Assembly (NCBI GenBank): GCA_018402565.1
Contig: JAGYIQ010000005.1
Coordinates: forward strand, 372,001-436,000
Origin: Pirellulaceae bacterium
GTDB taxonomy: Bacteria; Planctomycetota; Planctomycetia; Pirellulales; Pirellulaceae
Length of the DNA stretch: 64,000 bases
Direction of reading: 5' to 3'
The position numbers and the translations under genes are program-made. Below, piece after piece: positions 63,377 through 64,000 of this stretch. The first letter of the stretch is position 1. Each line of letters starts with the position of its first letter. The notes beneath the pieces are model-generated. The model saw only the letters and a program-made list of their open reading frames with translations. It was not told where the DNA came from and did not search any database.

Positions 63377-64000
63377 ATGAGTCCACCGCCCGCTGCCGTC
63401 GCCGCGCCGCCCGTCGGCCAGAACCTGTCGCCGGAGTACCGTCAAAGTTTCAACGTCCTGAAAAAGTTGGACGAGCCAATTGCGCCCACGCAGCTGACCT
63501 TCGGCTATCGCCTGGGAATCGGTGTTGTTTCCGTGCTGATGGTCCTATTGCCCTTGATCTACCTGTCGCTGATCGCAGTCGTGCTCTACGGCGTTTACTA
63601 CCATGCCGTCAACCACACCGACATCTTGTTGGCGGCACGCGGCCGAGGTGCGTTCATGGCGCTTTTGGTCTACTTGGCACCCATTTTTATCGGTGGCGTG
63701 GTGGTCATCTTTATGTTGAAGCCCTTGTTCGCCAAGACCGAGGAGCCACCCACCTTGGCGGTTCTGACCCCGGAGCAAGAGCCGTTGCTGTTTGCCTTTG
63801 TTGAACGGATCTGTCGTGCAGTCAACGCCCCGATGCCACGCGAGATCGCGCTGGACAATCAAGTCAACGCCTCGGCCAGCTTTCGTCGAGGTGTGTGGAG
63901 CATGTTCTCGAATGACTTGCGTTTGACCATCGGCACCCCGTTGGTGGCTGGCATGACGACACAACAATTCGCTGGCGTGTTGGCCCACGAGTTTGGTCAC
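63377..64000 (+). CDS. M48-family metallopeptidase, N-terminal part (continues beyond window)
   Basis: 208 codons visible, no stop before the window edge. ATG at 63377 (MSPPPAAVAAPPVGQNLSPE). Two membrane helices (LGIGVVSVLMVLLPLIYLSL and AFMALLVYLAPIFIGGVVVI), then a cytoplasm-facing segment and the zinc motif HEFGH exactly at the end of the window (VLAHEFGH), matching the M48 HEXXH signature. Such proteins degrade membrane or misfolded proteins. Divergent from ggt. Bases 63053-63376 show no other gene. Confidence 0.9.
   Translation, partial: MSPPPAAVAAPPVGQNLSPEYRQSFNVLKKLDEPIAPTQLTFGYRLGIGVVSVLMVLLPLIYLSLIAVVLYGVYYHAVNHTDILLAARGRGAFMALLVYLAPIFIGGVVVIFMLKPLFAKTEEPPTLAVLTPEQEPLLFAFVERICRAVNAPMPREIALDNQVNASASFRRGVWSMFSNDLRLTIGTPLVAGMTTQQFAGVLAHEFGH

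Noticed and set aside
1..64000. tRNA, rRNA or known riboswitch genes
   Set aside because: None recognised by eye; a covariance-model scan would be needed to exclude small RNAs.

Overview
The window looks like a chromosome segment of a Planctomycetota bacterium, most likely Pirellulales/Pirellulaceae. The signs are three prepilin-like DUF1559 proteins with the C-terminal H-X9-DG signature, a secreted sulfatase, an HTTM protein, a SPINDLY-type O-GlcNAc transferase, a fused HemD-HemE enzyme, and many palindromic repeats in GC-rich DNA. This is inferred from gene content only.

Layout. 1-9 kb: end of a TolC-type gene, ParA, TPR/O-GlcNAc transferase, a C-methyltransferase-like protein, cysteine synthase, a GATC-rich microsatellite and an exported protein. 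9-10.7 kb: a 145-bp MITE-like element and a 17-unit, 53-bp palindromic array. 10.7-16.9 kb: a leftward operon (DUF1926, HTTM, prephenate-dehydratase-like), then two methyltransferases going right. 16.9-30.1 kb: the most unusual region (below). 30.1-36.8 kb: a decayed Uma2 gene, a second 145-bp element, a complete NAD-dependent formate dehydrogenase operon (gamma, beta, alpha) and scpA. 36.8-40.6 kb: a REP-like array of about 134-bp period holding a RAYT (REP-associated Y1 transposase) gene. 40.6-48.4 kb: sulfatase-SGNH fusion, HemD-HemE, hypotheticals, HEAT/TPR protein. 48.4-51.4 kb: decayed YhcG nuclease and phosphodiesterase genes. 51.6-57.9 kb: exported HEAT-like protein, outer-membrane barrel protein, tyrS, beta-helix-type protein. 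57.9-59.8 kb: a 189-bp repeat array running into a fragment of an Rpn-like gene. 59.9-64 kb: zinc dehydrogenase, gamma-glutamyltransferase, start of an M48 peptidase.

The candidate undescribed system (16.9-30.1 kb). Leftward lies a 4-kb module present twice in tandem: type-B Cys-rich secreted peptide, membrane-anchored protein, type-A Cys-rich peptide, membrane-anchored protein, DUF1559 pseudopilin. The four anchored proteins share one C-terminal tail (PEPDFYTPPWPWWLYAS, one membrane helix, Arg-rich end). Each Cys-rich gene is followed by a hairpin plus T-run before its anchored partner, as in bacteriocin operons where the structural gene is over-expressed relative to downstream genes. Divergently, a related operon encodes a six-Cys small protein (also followed by a hairpin), an anchored protein, a fusion of C39-like peptidase, membrane helices and rhodanese, and a fusion of a MauE-type redox membrane domain with a DUF1559 pseudopilin. 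I infer a secreted disulfide-rich peptide system with dedicated redox/proteolytic maturation and pilin-like partners; the function is unknown.

Caveat: several genes carry single-base frameshifts (TylF-like methyltransferase, second DUF1559 copy, YhcG, phosphodiesterase). Some may be real decay and some may be assembly error. I saw no rRNA, tRNA or CRISPR array.
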